From an uncultured Paracoccaceae bacterium (lineage in GTDB: Bacteria; Pseudomonadota; Alphaproteobacteria; Rhodobacterales; Rhodobacteraceae): 64,000 nucleotides of DNA. The stretch covers positions 103,740 through 167,739 of the forward strand of contig CANLVD010000007.1 in the NCBI GenBank assembly GCA_947494445.1. Direction: 5' to 3'. A program made the translations under genes and the position numbers. The notes beneath the pieces were generated by a model. It did no database searches. It saw nothing but the letters and a program-made list of their open reading frames with translations, and was not told where the DNA came from. Shown here piece after piece: positions 27,299 through 36,553 of this stretch. Within the stretch, counting starts at the first letter, position 1. Each line of letters starts with the position of its first letter.

Positions 27299-28341
27299 TG
27301 CCCTCACAGCCTGCATTCAAGATTGCCGGTCAAAGCATCGCTGCCGGGCTCCGACAAACAGTTGAACTGCCGGTCAGCGTATTGTCGGACCATACGCCGG
27401 TATCAATGTCCGTGCATGTGGTGCACGGAAAGCAGGCAGGGCCGACGGTTTTCGTGAGTGCGGGCATTCACGGTGATGAAGTGATTGGCGTCGAGATCGT
27501 GCGACGGGTGCTGCGGGCAAAGGCTCTCAACAGCGTGCGTGGCACATTGATCGTGATCCCGATCGTGAACGCTTATGGCTTCATCAACCATTCGCGATAT
27601 CTGCCTGATCGGCGTGACCTGAACCGGATGTTTCCTGGCAGCACCGGGGGCTCACTGGCCTCCCGTCTTGCGCATCTTTTTCTCAATGAGATCGTCGCGC
27701 GGTGTGATCTCGGGATCGACCTGCATTCCGCTGCAATCCATCGCACCAACTTGCCGCAAATCCGGATCTCACCGGACAATCCGCACACTGCTGAGCTGGC
27801 CGAGGTTTTTGGTGCACCTGTTATCTTGCGCTCTCCCCTGCGCGAAGGGTCCTTGCGCAGTGCAGCCAAGGACATCGGCAAGGACGTGCTGCTTTACGAG
27901 GCGGGCGAGGGGCTACGGTTTGATGAAATGTCCGTGCGGGCCGGAGTGTCCGGGATCCTTCGGGTTCTGGGCCATGTGGGGATGCTGAAATCCACGCGCC
28001 GTGCCAAGCTAAAAGCTGCCCCTCAGTATTGCTCGTCCAGCAAATGGCTGCGGGCACCGGCAGGGGGGCTCCTGCGCATGTTCCGGGCTGAAGGCGATGT
28101 TGTGTCGGCCAAAGACGTGCTTGGTGTTGTTGCTGATCCCTTCGGCGAGGAGGAAGAAGACATCATTGCACCGTTCAATGGCATCATCGTGGGGCGTGCC
28201 GTGATGCCGATTGTGAACGAGGGGGATGCGGTGTTTCACCTCGCGCGTGTGAAGTCGATTTCGGTTGCCGAAGACGTGGTTGAGGACCTCAATGAGCAGC
28301 TTGCTGATGATCCGCTTTTTGATGAAGACGAGATCATCTGA
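27298..28341 (+). CDS. Succinylglutamate desuccinylase/aspartoacylase-family zinc hydrolase
   Basis: 347 residues. Zinc ligands H58-x2-E61 (GIHGDE) and H143 (DLHS) mark an M14-related AstE/AspA hydrolase; a catalytic Glu is likely in LLYEAGEG. A C-terminal lipoyl-like beta domain (about 250-325, ending GDAVFHLA) is typical of the subgroup found next to RimK. It should remove an acyl or amino-acid group from an N-acyl amino acid or a glutamylated peptide. The ATG shares one base with the rimK stop, which argues for a substrate related to RimK products. Confidence 0.87.
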   Translation: MPSQPAFKIAGQSIAAGLRQTVELPVSVLSDHTPVSMSVHVVHGKQAGPTVFVSAGIHGDEVIGVEIVRRVLRAKALNSVRGTLIVIPIVNAYGFINHSRYLPDRRDLNRMFPGSTGGSLASRLAHLFLNEIVARCDLGIDLHSAAIHRTNLPQIRISPDNPHTAELAEVFGAPVILRSPLREGSLRSAAKDIGKDVLLYEAGEGLRFDEMSVRAGVSGILRVLGHVGMLKSTRRAKLKAAPQYCSSSKWLRAPAGGLLRMFRAEGDVVSAKDVLGVVADPFGEEEEDIIAPFNGIIVGRAVMPIVNEGDAVFHLARVKSISVAEDVVEDLNEQLADDPLFDEDEII

Positions 28342-28514
28342 TTGACTTGATCCAACCGGAAATGCATGTGCGGTGGAATTCCAGTTTCCATGCACTAGTT
28401 CCCTTAGAAGCACGCCCTTTTGGTGCACAATCCACCAGTCCCGGATTGTCGACCGGGCGTTGTTTGGCTGTCAGTCACGGTTGACGCCCGGCTCTGCGCT
28501 GCGGCGCTGAAAAT

Positions 28515-28605
28515 TGTATACAGTGACAAAGGGTGAAGGATTGATTCGAGGTTTAACTCGAATTTTCAACCAGAAGTGCCTGTAAATGAATGCCATCTGT
28601 ATACA
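28515..28605. promoter_or_regulatory. Pair of TGTATACA operator candidates upstream of TRAP1 operon
   Basis: TGTATACA occurs at 28515-28522 (as TTGTATACA) and 28598-28605, centres 83 bases apart, close to eight helical turns. The same octamer occurs twice upstream of gntR at 39805-39876. GTATAC-centred palindromes suit FCD-type GntR dimers. Confidence 0.6.
28544..28563. promoter_or_regulatory. Perfect inverted repeat between the two operator candidates
   Basis: ATTCGAG-GTTTAA-CTCGAAT has seven-base arms and a six-base spacer. It may be a second regulator's site or a transcript hairpin. Confidence 0.45.
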
Positions 28606-29056
28606 TTTTCTCCAGCACCTCCTGTTTTGGTAATATTTTTTTACCGTTTCGGGTATGTGACATCGGTCGGGTGAAATGGCTCCAAATTTCTGAATCGGGC
28701 ACGGATCGGGATGACAGGGCAGCTCAATGGCTGGCGATAAAATTTATATAAATCAGAAAGTTACTGTTTTGCAGCCTGGGCAGGCAAAAAGGCCGCTGGT
28801 GTCTGTGGCGGATAATTGCAAGACCGGCCGGATGCATTTCTCGGCAAAACGTCGGTCTGTAACGGAAACAGAACACCTTGCGCGTTTTTGCCGATCTTCT
28901 ATGGTCCGCGCAGGATCAAGCCTGATGGCACATGTTCAGAGTTCGAAATCATTTTCGATCCTGCGTTGGTGGCGGACGGACCCTGGTCCACAAACGAACC
29001 AAATTGTCCGCCCCATACCGTCGGAGTAGGACATGAGTAATTCCTTGGGAGGAAAC

Positions 29057-30151
29057 ATGACAGACACTCTGAACCGCAGAAAGTTTCTGCGTGGCACAGC
29101 CGTTGCAGGTGCAGCAGCTCTGGCAACACCGGCTATTGCCCAGAACGCGACAACGACCCTGAAGATGCAGGCCGCCTGGGGCGGGGGCATCTTCCTTGAG
29201 AACGCACAGTCCTATGTTGACCGTGTGCATGCCATGGCTGGCGACGCGCTGAAGATCGACCTTCTGGCCGTTGACTCGGTTGTAAAGACATCTCAGATGC
29301 AGGACGCGGTTCACCGCGGTGTTCTCGACGCTGCACACTATGTGCCCGCCTACTGGTACTCCAAATCCAAGACAGCATCACTCTTCGGGACTGGTCCTTG
29401 CTTTGGCTGGTCCTCTCAGGAAGTTCTGGGCTGGGTCAACTATGGCGGCGGTCAGGAGCTGTTTGACGAGCTGATGGGCTCGCTCGGGCTGAACGTTGTG
29501 TCCTTCTTCAACTCGCCAATGCCTGCTCAGCCACTGGGTTGGTTCAAGGAAGAGATCAAGGACGCATCCCAGATGGATGGCCTGAAATACCGGACCGTTG
29601 GTCTGGCTGCCGACGTTCTGCTGGAGATGGGCATGTCGGTTGTTCAGCTTCCCGGTGGTGAAATCCAGCCAGCTATGAAATCCGGCCTGATCGACGCGGC
29701 CGAGTTCAACAACCCGACCTCTGATCGTGACTTTGGTATGCAGGATGTCTCCAAGGACTATCACCTCGCATCCTTCCACCAGTCGCAGGAATTTTTCGAG
29801 GTCACCTTCAACAAGCGCAAGTACGAGTCGCTGCCAGCCGAGCTGCAGGCGATCCTGAAATATGCGTCTGAAGCCGAAAACTCCAACTTCTACTGGCACA
29901 ACACCAAGCGTTATGCAGACGATCTGACAACTCTGCAGAACGAGCAGGGCGTCAACGTGCACCGCACGCCTGACAGTGTGATGGCTGCTCAGTTGAAAGC
30001 TTGGGATGTGGTTGTCGACCGGATTTCTGGCGAAGACGAGTTCTTTGCAAAAGTGATCGAGAGCCAGAAGGCCTATGCCAAGAACGTCATGGGTTACCTG
30101 AACCTCAACCAGCCTGACTACAAGCTGGCATACAACCACTACTTCGGTTGA
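29057..30151 (+). CDS. TRAP transporter substrate-binding protein, TakP/DctP type (system 1)
   Basis: 364 residues from ATG 29057 (GGGAGG upstream). A twin-arginine signal (RRKFLRG, residues 7-13) ends near AIAQ, so it is a likely Tat substrate. The mature protein follows the TakP pattern: PGGEIQPAMKSGLIDAAEF and a C-terminal helix. TakP-like proteins bind 2-oxo acids or hydroxy acids with a metal ion. The usual Trp after DAAE is replaced (DAAEFNNP), so the ligand may differ. Amidase and D-2-hydroxyacid dehydrogenase genes downstream suggest an amide or hydroxy-acid substrate. Confidence 0.93.
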   Translation: MTDTLNRRKFLRGTAVAGAAALATPAIAQNATTTLKMQAAWGGGIFLENAQSYVDRVHAMAGDALKIDLLAVDSVVKTSQMQDAVHRGVLDAAHYVPAYWYSKSKTASLFGTGPCFGWSSQEVLGWVNYGGGQELFDELMGSLGLNVVSFFNSPMPAQPLGWFKEEIKDASQMDGLKYRTVGLAADVLLEMGMSVVQLPGGEIQPAMKSGLIDAAEFNNPTSDRDFGMQDVSKDYHLASFHQSQEFFEVTFNKRKYESLPAELQAILKYASEAENSNFYWHNTKRYADDLTTLQNEQGVNVHRTPDSVMAAQLKAWDVVVDRISGEDEFFAKVIESQKAYAKNVMGYLNLNQPDYKLAYNHYFG

Positions 30152-30169
30152 TCTGAAACCATCGAGACT

Positions 30170-30202
30170 GTCCGGGGGCCCGCAGAAGGCCCCCGGACTT
30201 TT
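30170..30202 (+). terminator. Hairpin between TRAP1 binding-protein and small-permease genes
   Basis: A perfect 11-base-pair stem (GTCCGGGGGCC / GGCCCCCGGAC) with a seven-base loop is followed by TTTTG. It begins 18 bases after the dctP stop. The short T-run suggests partial termination or mRNA stabilisation, which would raise binding-protein levels over permease. Confidence 0.8.
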
Positions 30203-30225
30203 GCACACCTTGGGGAGTATCACAG

Positions 30226-30819
30226 GTGACGAAATTCGTGCATTCCATTGAGGGGCTGAGCCTCTGGGTCGGCCGCGCCTTTGGCTGGTGTATTCTCATT
30301 CTGACCCTGTCGGTGTCCTACGAGGTTTTCGTGCGCTACGTGCTCAACGCGCCCACGGTCTGGGCCTTTGACATGATGGTGCAGATGTATGGAGCGCTGT
30401 TCCTGATGGCCGGGCCCTATGCGCTTGCGCAGGACAGTCACGTGCGCGGTGACGTGCTGTACCGGCTGTTCCCGATCAAATGGCAGGCACGCGTGGATTT
30501 CACGCTTTACCTTCTTTTCTTCTTCCCCGGCATCCTTGCCTTGTTCTGGTACGGCTGGGAGATCGCGTCCGACAGCTGGCGCTACAAGGAAGTCAGTTGG
30601 AACAGTCCTGCCCGGATCCAGATCTATTTCTTCAAGACGTTGATCCCGCTGGCCGGTGGCCTTCTGCTGCTCCAGGGCTTTGCCGAACTGGTACGCTGCT
30701 GGCACGCCATGCGCACCGGTGTCTGGATGGAACGTCTCGATGATGTCCGCGAGACAGAAGACATGCTGATGCACATGGACGACGCTGTGATCCCCGGCGT
30801 CTCATCCCCCGACAAATAA
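30226..30819 (+). CDS. TRAP transporter small permease DctQ (system 1)
   Basis: 197 residues, GTG start with GGGGAG upstream. Four membrane helices (about 15-35, 50-68, 92-112 and 140-158), with VFVRYVLNAPTVWAFDMMVQ, the family's second-helix block. The long C-terminal acidic tail (ETEDMLMHMDD) is cytoplasmic. It is the larger DctQ subtype that pairs with TakP-like binding proteins. Confidence 0.92.
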   Translation: MTKFVHSIEGLSLWVGRAFGWCILILTLSVSYEVFVRYVLNAPTVWAFDMMVQMYGALFLMAGPYALAQDSHVRGDVLYRLFPIKWQARVDFTLYLLFFFPGILALFWYGWEIASDSWRYKEVSWNSPARIQIYFFKTLIPLAGGLLLLQGFAELVRCWHAMRTGVWMERLDDVRETEDMLMHMDDAVIPGVSSPDK

Positions 30820-30849
30820 GCGACTTCGCTTCAATCGAAAGACAAAAAG

Positions 30850-32214
30850 ATGAGTAATCCTGAAGTCGCCATTCTCATGCTGTGCATGTTCATCATGCTG
30901 GTTCTGCTGGGCTTCCCCATTGCCTTTACCCTGATCGCCATGGGTGTGGGTTTCGGCTATTACGCCTATTATCAGGGCCCGCCCGAGGTGTTCTCGGACA
31001 TCTTCAACAACAACATTTTCTACCTGCTGAACCAGAACACCTATTCGGTGATGGAGAATGACACGCTTGTCGCGATCCCGCTGTTTTTGTTCATGGGCTA
31101 TGTGGTGGAACGCGCCAATATCGTGGACCGGCTGTTTTTCTCGCTCTACATGGCGGCCCGGAACTTGCCCGGCTCCCTCGCGATTGCAGCTCTGCTGACC
31201 TGTGCGGTTTTCTCGACCGCGTCGGGCATTGTGGGCGCGGTTGTCACCCTGATGGGGCTGCTGGCCTATCCCGCGATGGCAAACGCAAACTATAACCGCA
31301 GCTTTGCCTCCGGGGTGATCTGTGCGGGCGGTACGCTTGGCATCCTGATCCCGCCTTCGATCATGCTGATCGTCTATGCAGCCATCGGAAACCTGTCGCC
31401 ACTGCGCCTCTATGCAGCCGCTGTCTTCCCCGGATTGCTGCTGGCGGGCCTCTACATTGTCTATGTAATTGTGCGGGTCTGGATCAATCCCAAGCTGGCA
31501 CCGAAGCCCGATTTGAAAGACGTGCCACCACCTTCCAAGATTTATCTGGACCTGTTGGTGTCCTTCGTGCCGCTGACGGTGCTGATCGCGCTGGTTCTGG
31601 GCTCGATCCTCGGAGGTCTGGCAACGCCTGCGGAAGCTGCCGCAATGGGCGCGCTGGGCGGGATTGTGCTGGCCGTGCTGTACCGGTCGATGACCTGGCA
31701 GAAACTGAAGGAAAGCGTCTTTCTGACTGCAAAGGCCACAGCCATGGTCTGCTGGCTTTTTGTCGGCTCCTGGACTTTCGCCTCGGTCTTTTCCTACCTT
31801 GGAGGACATGATCTGATCAGTGAATGGGTTATCGGGATGGAACTGACTACGATCCAGTTCCTGATCATGGCACAGCTTATCATTTTCGTACTGGGCTGGC
31901 CGCTGGAGTGGTCGGAAATCCTGATCATCTTCGTGCCGATCTTCCTGCCCCTGCTGGAGCCGTTCGGGGTCAACCCGTATTTCTTTGCGATGCTGGTGGC
32001 CTTGAACCTTCAAACCTCCTTCCTGACACCGCCGATGGCAATGTCGGCCTACTATCTGAAGGGTGTTTTGAAAAAACAGATCGAGTTGATCGAGATCTTC
32101 AAGGGCATCATCCCGTATCTGGGCATCGTGATCCTGACGATGGTTCTGATGTACATCTTCCCCGGCATCGCGCTGTGGTTCCCCGACTTCCTGTTTGGTG
32201 AATACGTACCGTGA
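30850..32214 (+). CDS. TRAP transporter large permease DctM (system 1)
   Basis: 454 residues, about 12 membrane helices. The family motifs GGTLGILIPPSIMLIVYA and SFLTPPMAMSAYYLKG are present. It forms the sodium-coupled transport channel with DctQ. The ribosome site is weak. Its stop overlaps the amidase start (GTGA), tying import to the downstream enzymes. Confidence 0.94.
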   Translation: MSNPEVAILMLCMFIMLVLLGFPIAFTLIAMGVGFGYYAYYQGPPEVFSDIFNNNIFYLLNQNTYSVMENDTLVAIPLFLFMGYVVERANIVDRLFFSLYMAARNLPGSLAIAALLTCAVFSTASGIVGAVVTLMGLLAYPAMANANYNRSFASGVICAGGTLGILIPPSIMLIVYAAIGNLSPLRLYAAAVFPGLLLAGLYIVYVIVRVWINPKLAPKPDLKDVPPPSKIYLDLLVSFVPLTVLIALVLGSILGGLATPAEAAAMGALGGIVLAVLYRSMTWQKLKESVFLTAKATAMVCWLFVGSWTFASVFSYLGGHDLISEWVIGMELTTIQFLIMAQLIIFVLGWPLEWSEILIIFVPIFLPLLEPFGVNPYFFAMLVALNLQTSFLTPPMAMSAYYLKGVLKKQIELIEIFKGIIPYLGIVILTMVLMYIFPGIALWFPDFLFGEYVP

Positions 32215-33551
32215 GCCAGCAGGCGCCACATGCACTGACTGCAACCGAGGCGGTGGAGGCCATCGCCTCAGGCCGCCTCAGTTCGGTTGATCTGGTCAAG
32301 TCCTGCCTTGCGCGCATCGAAGACACCGATGGCGCGATTGGAGCTTGGGCCTATCTTGATGGTGGTGCTGCACTCAAGCAGGCCGAGGAGTGTGACCGCA
32401 TCCGAAAGGCAGGGCTTGCAACTGGCAGCCTTCACGGTGTGCCGGTCGGGTTGAAGGATATTGTCGATACCCGTGACATGCCGACGGAGCGGGGCACGGC
32501 GATTTTCAAGGGTCGTCAAACCGAGACGGATGCACGAATAGTCGAGCAGTTGCGCGAAGCGGGCGCAGTCATACTGGGCAAGACGGTGACAACCGAACTG
32601 GCCTTCGTTCATGCCAACGAGACCCGCAATCCGCACAATCCGGCGCACACGCCTGGCGGCTCATCCAGTGGGTCGGCGGCGGCTGTTGCAGCCGAGCATG
32701 TGCCGCTTGCGATCGGGACACAGACCAACGGATCAGTCATTCGACCGGCATCATTTTGTGGCACATTCGGGTTCAAGCCAACACGCGGTGTGATCTCGCG
32801 CACGGGGCTTTTGCAAACGTCCGTTTCGCTTGACCAGGTGGGCTGTTTCGGGCGGTCTCTGGCGGATGTGGCGCTGCTCACGGATGCGATTTCCAGCTAC
32901 GATCAACGCGATCCGCTCAGCTTTGCCAGACCCCGGCCCGACATGGCAAAAGGTGCAGACGAGGATGTTCCGGTAACGCCTGATCTGGCATGGCTGGATC
33001 TGCCGTTCAATGACCGCCTGTCAGAGGCAGCTCAGGGTGGGTTAGAGGCGGTTCTGGATGTTCTGGGGCAGCAGGTCACGCGTCTGCCGGCAGCCGATAC
33101 GCTGTCCAATCTGGTGGCCGTACAAGCCCGTATTCATGAATACGAGATCTGTCAGCATCTGGCGGGGACGTTTGACACACAATGGGACCGGATTAGCGAT
33201 ACGCTAAAGCCTGTGATCACACGCGGCAGGCAAATCTCCAAGGCTGAATATGAGGACGCTCTCGCCGTCAAAGCCTCCGCCGAAGCCTTCTTTGAAGAGT
33301 TCTTCACCGAGTTTGATGCAATCGTCGCACCCTCTGCGGCTGGTGAAGCTCCTCTCTTTGGCCCAGCAACCGGCGATCCGATTTTCTGCACCTTGTGGAC
33401 CCTTGCAGGCTTGCCGTGTGTAACTTTGCCATTGTTGATGGGGGACACTGATCTGCCCATCGGCGTTCAACTCATTGGTCCTGCCGAAAAGGACAACCGC
33501 CTGCTGCGCACCGCGCGCTGGCTGCAACTGCATCTGGCGCAAGCCGCCTGA
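32211..33551 (+). CDS. Amidase-signature-family hydrolase
   Basis: 446 residues, GTG start overlapping the dctM stop by four bases. The Ser-cis-Ser-Lys triad is visible: Lys82 (GLKDIVD), the GGSSSGS loop (149-155) and nucleophile Ser175 (NGSVIRPA). The family hydrolyses amides, including aryl amides, biuret or allophanate. It is not GatA: no GatB or GatC is nearby and the context is catabolic. It should process whatever TRAP system 1 imports. Confidence 0.9.
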   Translation: MSQQAPHALTATEAVEAIASGRLSSVDLVKSCLARIEDTDGAIGAWAYLDGGAALKQAEECDRIRKAGLATGSLHGVPVGLKDIVDTRDMPTERGTAIFKGRQTETDARIVEQLREAGAVILGKTVTTELAFVHANETRNPHNPAHTPGGSSSGSAAAVAAEHVPLAIGTQTNGSVIRPASFCGTFGFKPTRGVISRTGLLQTSVSLDQVGCFGRSLADVALLTDAISSYDQRDPLSFARPRPDMAKGADEDVPVTPDLAWLDLPFNDRLSEAAQGGLEAVLDVLGQQVTRLPAADTLSNLVAVQARIHEYEICQHLAGTFDTQWDRISDTLKPVITRGRQISKAEYEDALAVKASAEAFFEEFFTEFDAIVAPSAAGEAPLFGPATGDPIFCTLWTLAGLPCVTLPLLMGDTDLPIGVQLIGPAEKDNRLLRTARWLQLHLAQAA

Positions 33552-33567
33552 ATATAGGAACCGACAC

Positions 33568-33762
33568 ATGTCATATCGCGTAAAACTCCTCATGGGATTT
33601 ATCGGGACAGCCAATCTGGTGATTTTTATCGGCGGCCTCTCGCACAGCATCTCGACCGGATTTGCCGGGTTTTCGGGTGGATTGCCGTTCATGATTATCG
33701 CAATTCTTGTGTGTGGGATGGCGGTTTACGATTTCTGGGATGAATGCGTCCGCAAGAAATGA
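33568..33762 (+). CDS. Small two-helix membrane protein, unknown
   Basis: 64 residues from ATG 33568. Two hydrophobic helices (about 6-26 and 35-54) and a short charged C-terminus (DECVRKK). It lies 16 bases after the amidase gene and overlaps the dehydrogenase start (ATGA), so it is translated within the operon. No family recognised. Confidence 0.7.
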   Translation: MSYRVKLLMGFIGTANLVIFIGGLSHSISTGFAGFSGGLPFMIIAILVCGMAVYDFWDECVRKK

Positions 33763-34718
33763 CCAAACCACGCCTCTGGATCACCCGTCGCTTGTCTGAT
33801 GCCACGCTTGAGCGGGCTGCGCGCGATTATGATGTGGTGATTAATCATGGTGATTTGCCGGGCACGGCGGATGAGATCATCGCGGCCAGTGCAGAGTATG
33901 ACGCGATCATCCCCTGCCATTCAGAACATTTCAGCGCTGATGTTGTGGCGCAGTTCAGCGACCGTCTGAAAATTGTTGCAAACCATTCGGTGGGTGTAGA
34001 CCATTGTGACCTTCCCGCACTCAAGGCACGTGGCATTGCTGTCACCAACACGCCTGATGTTCTGTCGGATGCTACAGCCGAGATTGCCATGCTGCTGATG
34101 CTGGGCGCTGCCCGCCTTGCTGTCTCAGGTGACCGGATCGTACGAAGCGGCGCATGGGACAGCTGGTCACCTGCATTCATGGTCGGAAAGCAGGTCACAG
34201 GCGCGCGGCTCGGGATCATTGGCATGGGCCGTGTGGGGCGTGCATTCGCCGCCAAGGCACGCGGTTTTGAGATGGAGATCCACTATTTCAACCGCACCCC
34301 GTTGTCGCAGGAGCAGGCCCATGGCGCGATCTATCACGACAGTATTGAGAGCGTGCTGGCCGTGTCCGATTTCTTGTCCTTACATTGCCCGGCTACGCCG
34401 GAGACAACCAATCTGATGAACGCCGACCGGTTTGCCATGCTGCCAGAAGGAGCCGTTGTCGTAAACACGGCACGGGGTGCTCTGGTCGATGAGGATGCAC
34501 TTCTGGATGCGTTGAAAAGCGGGCGCCTTGCGGCTGCCGGACTGGATTGCTTCAAAGCGGAACCCGGTGGAAACCCGGCCTTTGCAGCCCATGACACCAT
34601 CTTCATGCTGCCCCATATCGGCAGTGCCACGCGCCAGACCCGCGATGCCATGGGCTTTCGGGCGCTCGACAATCTGGATGCGTTTTTCTCAGGCAAAACG
34701 CCGGGCGATCTGCTTTAG
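33759..34718 (+). CDS. D-2-hydroxyacid dehydrogenase (glyoxylate/hydroxypyruvate reductase type)
   Basis: 319 residues, starting at ATG 33759 inside the previous stop. The NAD(P)-binding motif is GIIGMGRVGRAFAAKA near residue 150. Catalytic Arg is in NTARGALVDE, Glu in CFKAEPGG and His in LPHIGSAT. It interconverts a 2-oxo acid and its D-hydroxy acid. Being last in the TRAP1-amidase run, it likely acts on the hydroxy- or oxo-acid released by the amidase. Confidence 0.91.
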   Translation: MTKPRLWITRRLSDATLERAARDYDVVINHGDLPGTADEIIAASAEYDAIIPCHSEHFSADVVAQFSDRLKIVANHSVGVDHCDLPALKARGIAVTNTPDVLSDATAEIAMLLMLGAARLAVSGDRIVRSGAWDSWSPAFMVGKQVTGARLGIIGMGRVGRAFAAKARGFEMEIHYFNRTPLSQEQAHGAIYHDSIESVLAVSDFLSLHCPATPETTNLMNADRFAMLPEGAVVVNTARGALVDEDALLDALKSGRLAAAGLDCFKAEPGGNPAFAAHDTIFMLPHIGSATRQTRDAMGFRALDNLDAFFSGKTPGDLL

Positions 34719-34737
34719 AAATCGCCGCCCGACCCGT

Positions 34738-36042
34738 TCAATTGAACATGGTTGTCGGCAGAAAGAGCGAGATCTGAGGGAAGGCGATCAGCAGGATCAG
34801 TGTGACCAGCATCGCAAGCCAGAAGGGTGCAACGCCGCGAAAGATGTCTGCCAGTGATACGTCGGGTGCGACCGATTTCACAATGAAGACATTGATCCCG
34901 ACAGGTGGTGAGATCAGCCCCATTTCCAGCGTGAGCACAACCAGAACGCCAAACCAGATCGGATCAATGCCAAGCTGCAGCACGACCGGAAAGAAGATTG
35001 GCAGGGTCAGCACCAGCATCGCGAAGCCTTCGAGGAAACATCCCAGCAAAAGATACATCAGCAGCATCAAGGCAAGGATGCCCAGAACCGGAAGGTCCAG
35101 TGATATCAGAGCATTGCCGACATAGGCTGGCACGTGGCTGAGCGCGAGAAACGGGTTGATCATATGGGCTGCAATCAGGATCAGCATGACTGTCGCTGTG
35201 GTCACGATGGAACTGCGCGTGGCCTGCCAGAAAGCCCGAAACCCAAGTGTTCGGGTGAGGACGCCGTAAAGGATCACACAGGCCGCACCGACACCTGCGG
35301 CCTCAACCGGAGAAAACAACCCGCCGTAAATCCCGCCGATTGTCAGCAGGATCACGACCAGAATGGGCAATGCACCCCCAAGCTCTTTGAGCTTTTCCGC
35401 CGACGTGGTGCGGGGTCCCGGCGGCCCCATATCGGGGCGCAGCCAGCACAGAACGGTGACGGTTAATACGAAAGCCAGCAACAGCAGCAGGCCGGGAAAG
35501 ACACCCGCAAGGAACAACCGACCTATGGATTGTTCGGTCAGGATTGCGAAGATCACGAAACCCGTGGAGGGCGGGATCAGAATGCCCAGCGTTCCGCCCG
35601 CAGCAACCACGCCGGTCGACAGACGCGGGTCATAGTCAAAGCGTTTCATCTCTGACAGAGAAACCTTGCCCATGGTCAGAGCCGACGCCACGGATGATCC
35701 TGACAATGCTGCGAACCCGCCACAGCCGATTACGGTTGCAGACGCCAGCCCGCCACGCACATGACCGATCACCGCATAGGCTGCATTGTAGAGCTGTCGG
35801 CTCATCCCGGTGGCAGACGCCACATTGCCCATCAGGATAAACAGCGGTACGACCACCAGTTCGGGGGAAGAGGCAAGGGTAAAGGTCTCGGACGACAACA
35901 GCCCCATAGCCGCGTTCCAGCCATTGAGTGCCCAGATGCCCAGAAATCCCACCAGAAACATCGCAAAAGCCACAGGCACACGCAGTGCGAGCAGAACCAG
36001 AAGGGCAACAAGCCCGATAAAGCCAGTGGCCTCGACACTCAT
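34738..36042 (-). CDS. TRAP transporter large permease DctM (system 2)
   Basis: 434 residues from ATG 36042, overlapping the dctQ stop (ATGA). The longer open frame lies inside dctQ. Family motifs: AALSGSSVASALTMGKVSL, AAGGTLGILIPPSTGFVIFA and MGLISPPVGINVFIVK. About 12 membrane helices. Unlike system 1 it follows the classic DctPQM pattern. Convergent with the dehydrogenase gene, 19 bases apart. Confidence 0.93.
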   Translation of the reverse strand: MSVEATGFIGLVALLVLLALRVPVAFAMFLVGFLGIWALNGWNAAMGLLSSETFTLASSPELVVVPLFILMGNVASATGMSRQLYNAAYAVIGHVRGGLASATVIGCGGFAALSGSSVASALTMGKVSLSEMKRFDYDPRLSTGVVAAGGTLGILIPPSTGFVIFAILTEQSIGRLFLAGVFPGLLLLLAFVLTVTVLCWLRPDMGPPGPRTTSAEKLKELGGALPILVVILLTIGGIYGGLFSPVEAAGVGAACVILYGVLTRTLGFRAFWQATRSSIVTTATVMLILIAAHMINPFLALSHVPAYVGNALISLDLPVLGILALMLLMYLLLGCFLEGFAMLVLTLPIFFPVVLQLGIDPIWFGVLVVLTLEMGLISPPVGINVFIVKSVAPDVSLADIFRGVAPFWLAMLVTLILLIAFPQISLFLPTTMFN

Positions 36043-36551
36043 GAAACGGGGCTCGATTCTGAACGGATGTCGCGTTTGGACAGGGTCAGCTCCAAGGCCC
36101 GTAAAGCCATGCCCAGAGCGGTCAGAATGGCAAAGCCTGCAAGCGCCCACTGGAACCAGGCTTTCGGCAGGCGTAAGAGATTTGTGGACAGGTTCAGCAT
36201 GACGCTCAGTTTTGCGCTTTCCACGATCGCCCAGGCAATGAACACAAAGATCACCGCACCAAGAAGTGCTGAGGCGATGTCGATGAACCGGTTCATGCCC
36301 GCGGGAAAGCGTGGCTCAAGCAAGTCAACGGCGATGTGCCCGCCCTGTCGGTCACACATGGCCATGCCACCAAAGACAAGGATGACCATCGCCATGGTGA
36401 TCATATCCTGAGACCCGAAAAGCGGGTTGCCGAACGCGCGGCCCATGACGTCGATCATGATGATGACCACTTCCAGCAGCAGTCCAAGCGCTCCGATGTT
36501 TGCGGACAGGCCGATCAGCCTGTCCGCCCAGTTGCGCAGATGCGTGAGCAT
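36039..36551 (-). CDS. TRAP transporter small permease DctQ (system 2)
   Basis: 170 residues with four predicted membrane helices. The second-helix block DVMGRAFGNPLFGSQDMITM is typical. It lies two bases after dctP and overlaps dctM. It links the binding protein to the large permease. Confidence 0.92.
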   Translation of the reverse strand: MLTHLRNWADRLIGLSANIGALGLLLEVVIIMIDVMGRAFGNPLFGSQDMITMAMVILVFGGMAMCDRQGGHIAVDLLEPRFPAGMNRFIDIASALLGAVIFVFIAWAIVESAKLSVMLNLSTNLLRLPKAWFQWALAGFAILTALGMALRALELTLSKRDIRSESSPVS

Positions 36552-36553
36552 CC

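Larger units (their letters stand above)
28342..29056. other. 715-base region without a confident gene; leader of the TRAP1 operon
   Basis: It contains two TGTATACA palindromes, an inverted repeat between them and AT-rich stretches. Two short overlapping frames on the plus strand (28727-29029 and 28816-29040) lack ribosome sites and resemble nothing I know. The second, ending in a run of Asp/Pro-rich codons, could be a decayed gene. I call no gene here. Confidence 0.6.

Noticed and set aside
26195..27316. 373-residue minus-strand open frame
   Set aside because: Antisense shadow of rimK, with no ribosome site or recognisable domain.
28727..29040. Short plus-strand frames before the TRAP1 binding protein
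   Set aside because: No ribosome site and no family resemblance. They could be gene remnants but cannot be supported.
30802..32244. 480-residue minus-strand open frame
   Set aside because: Antisense to dctM; its Gln/His/Asp-rich composition is the mirror of membrane-protein codons.
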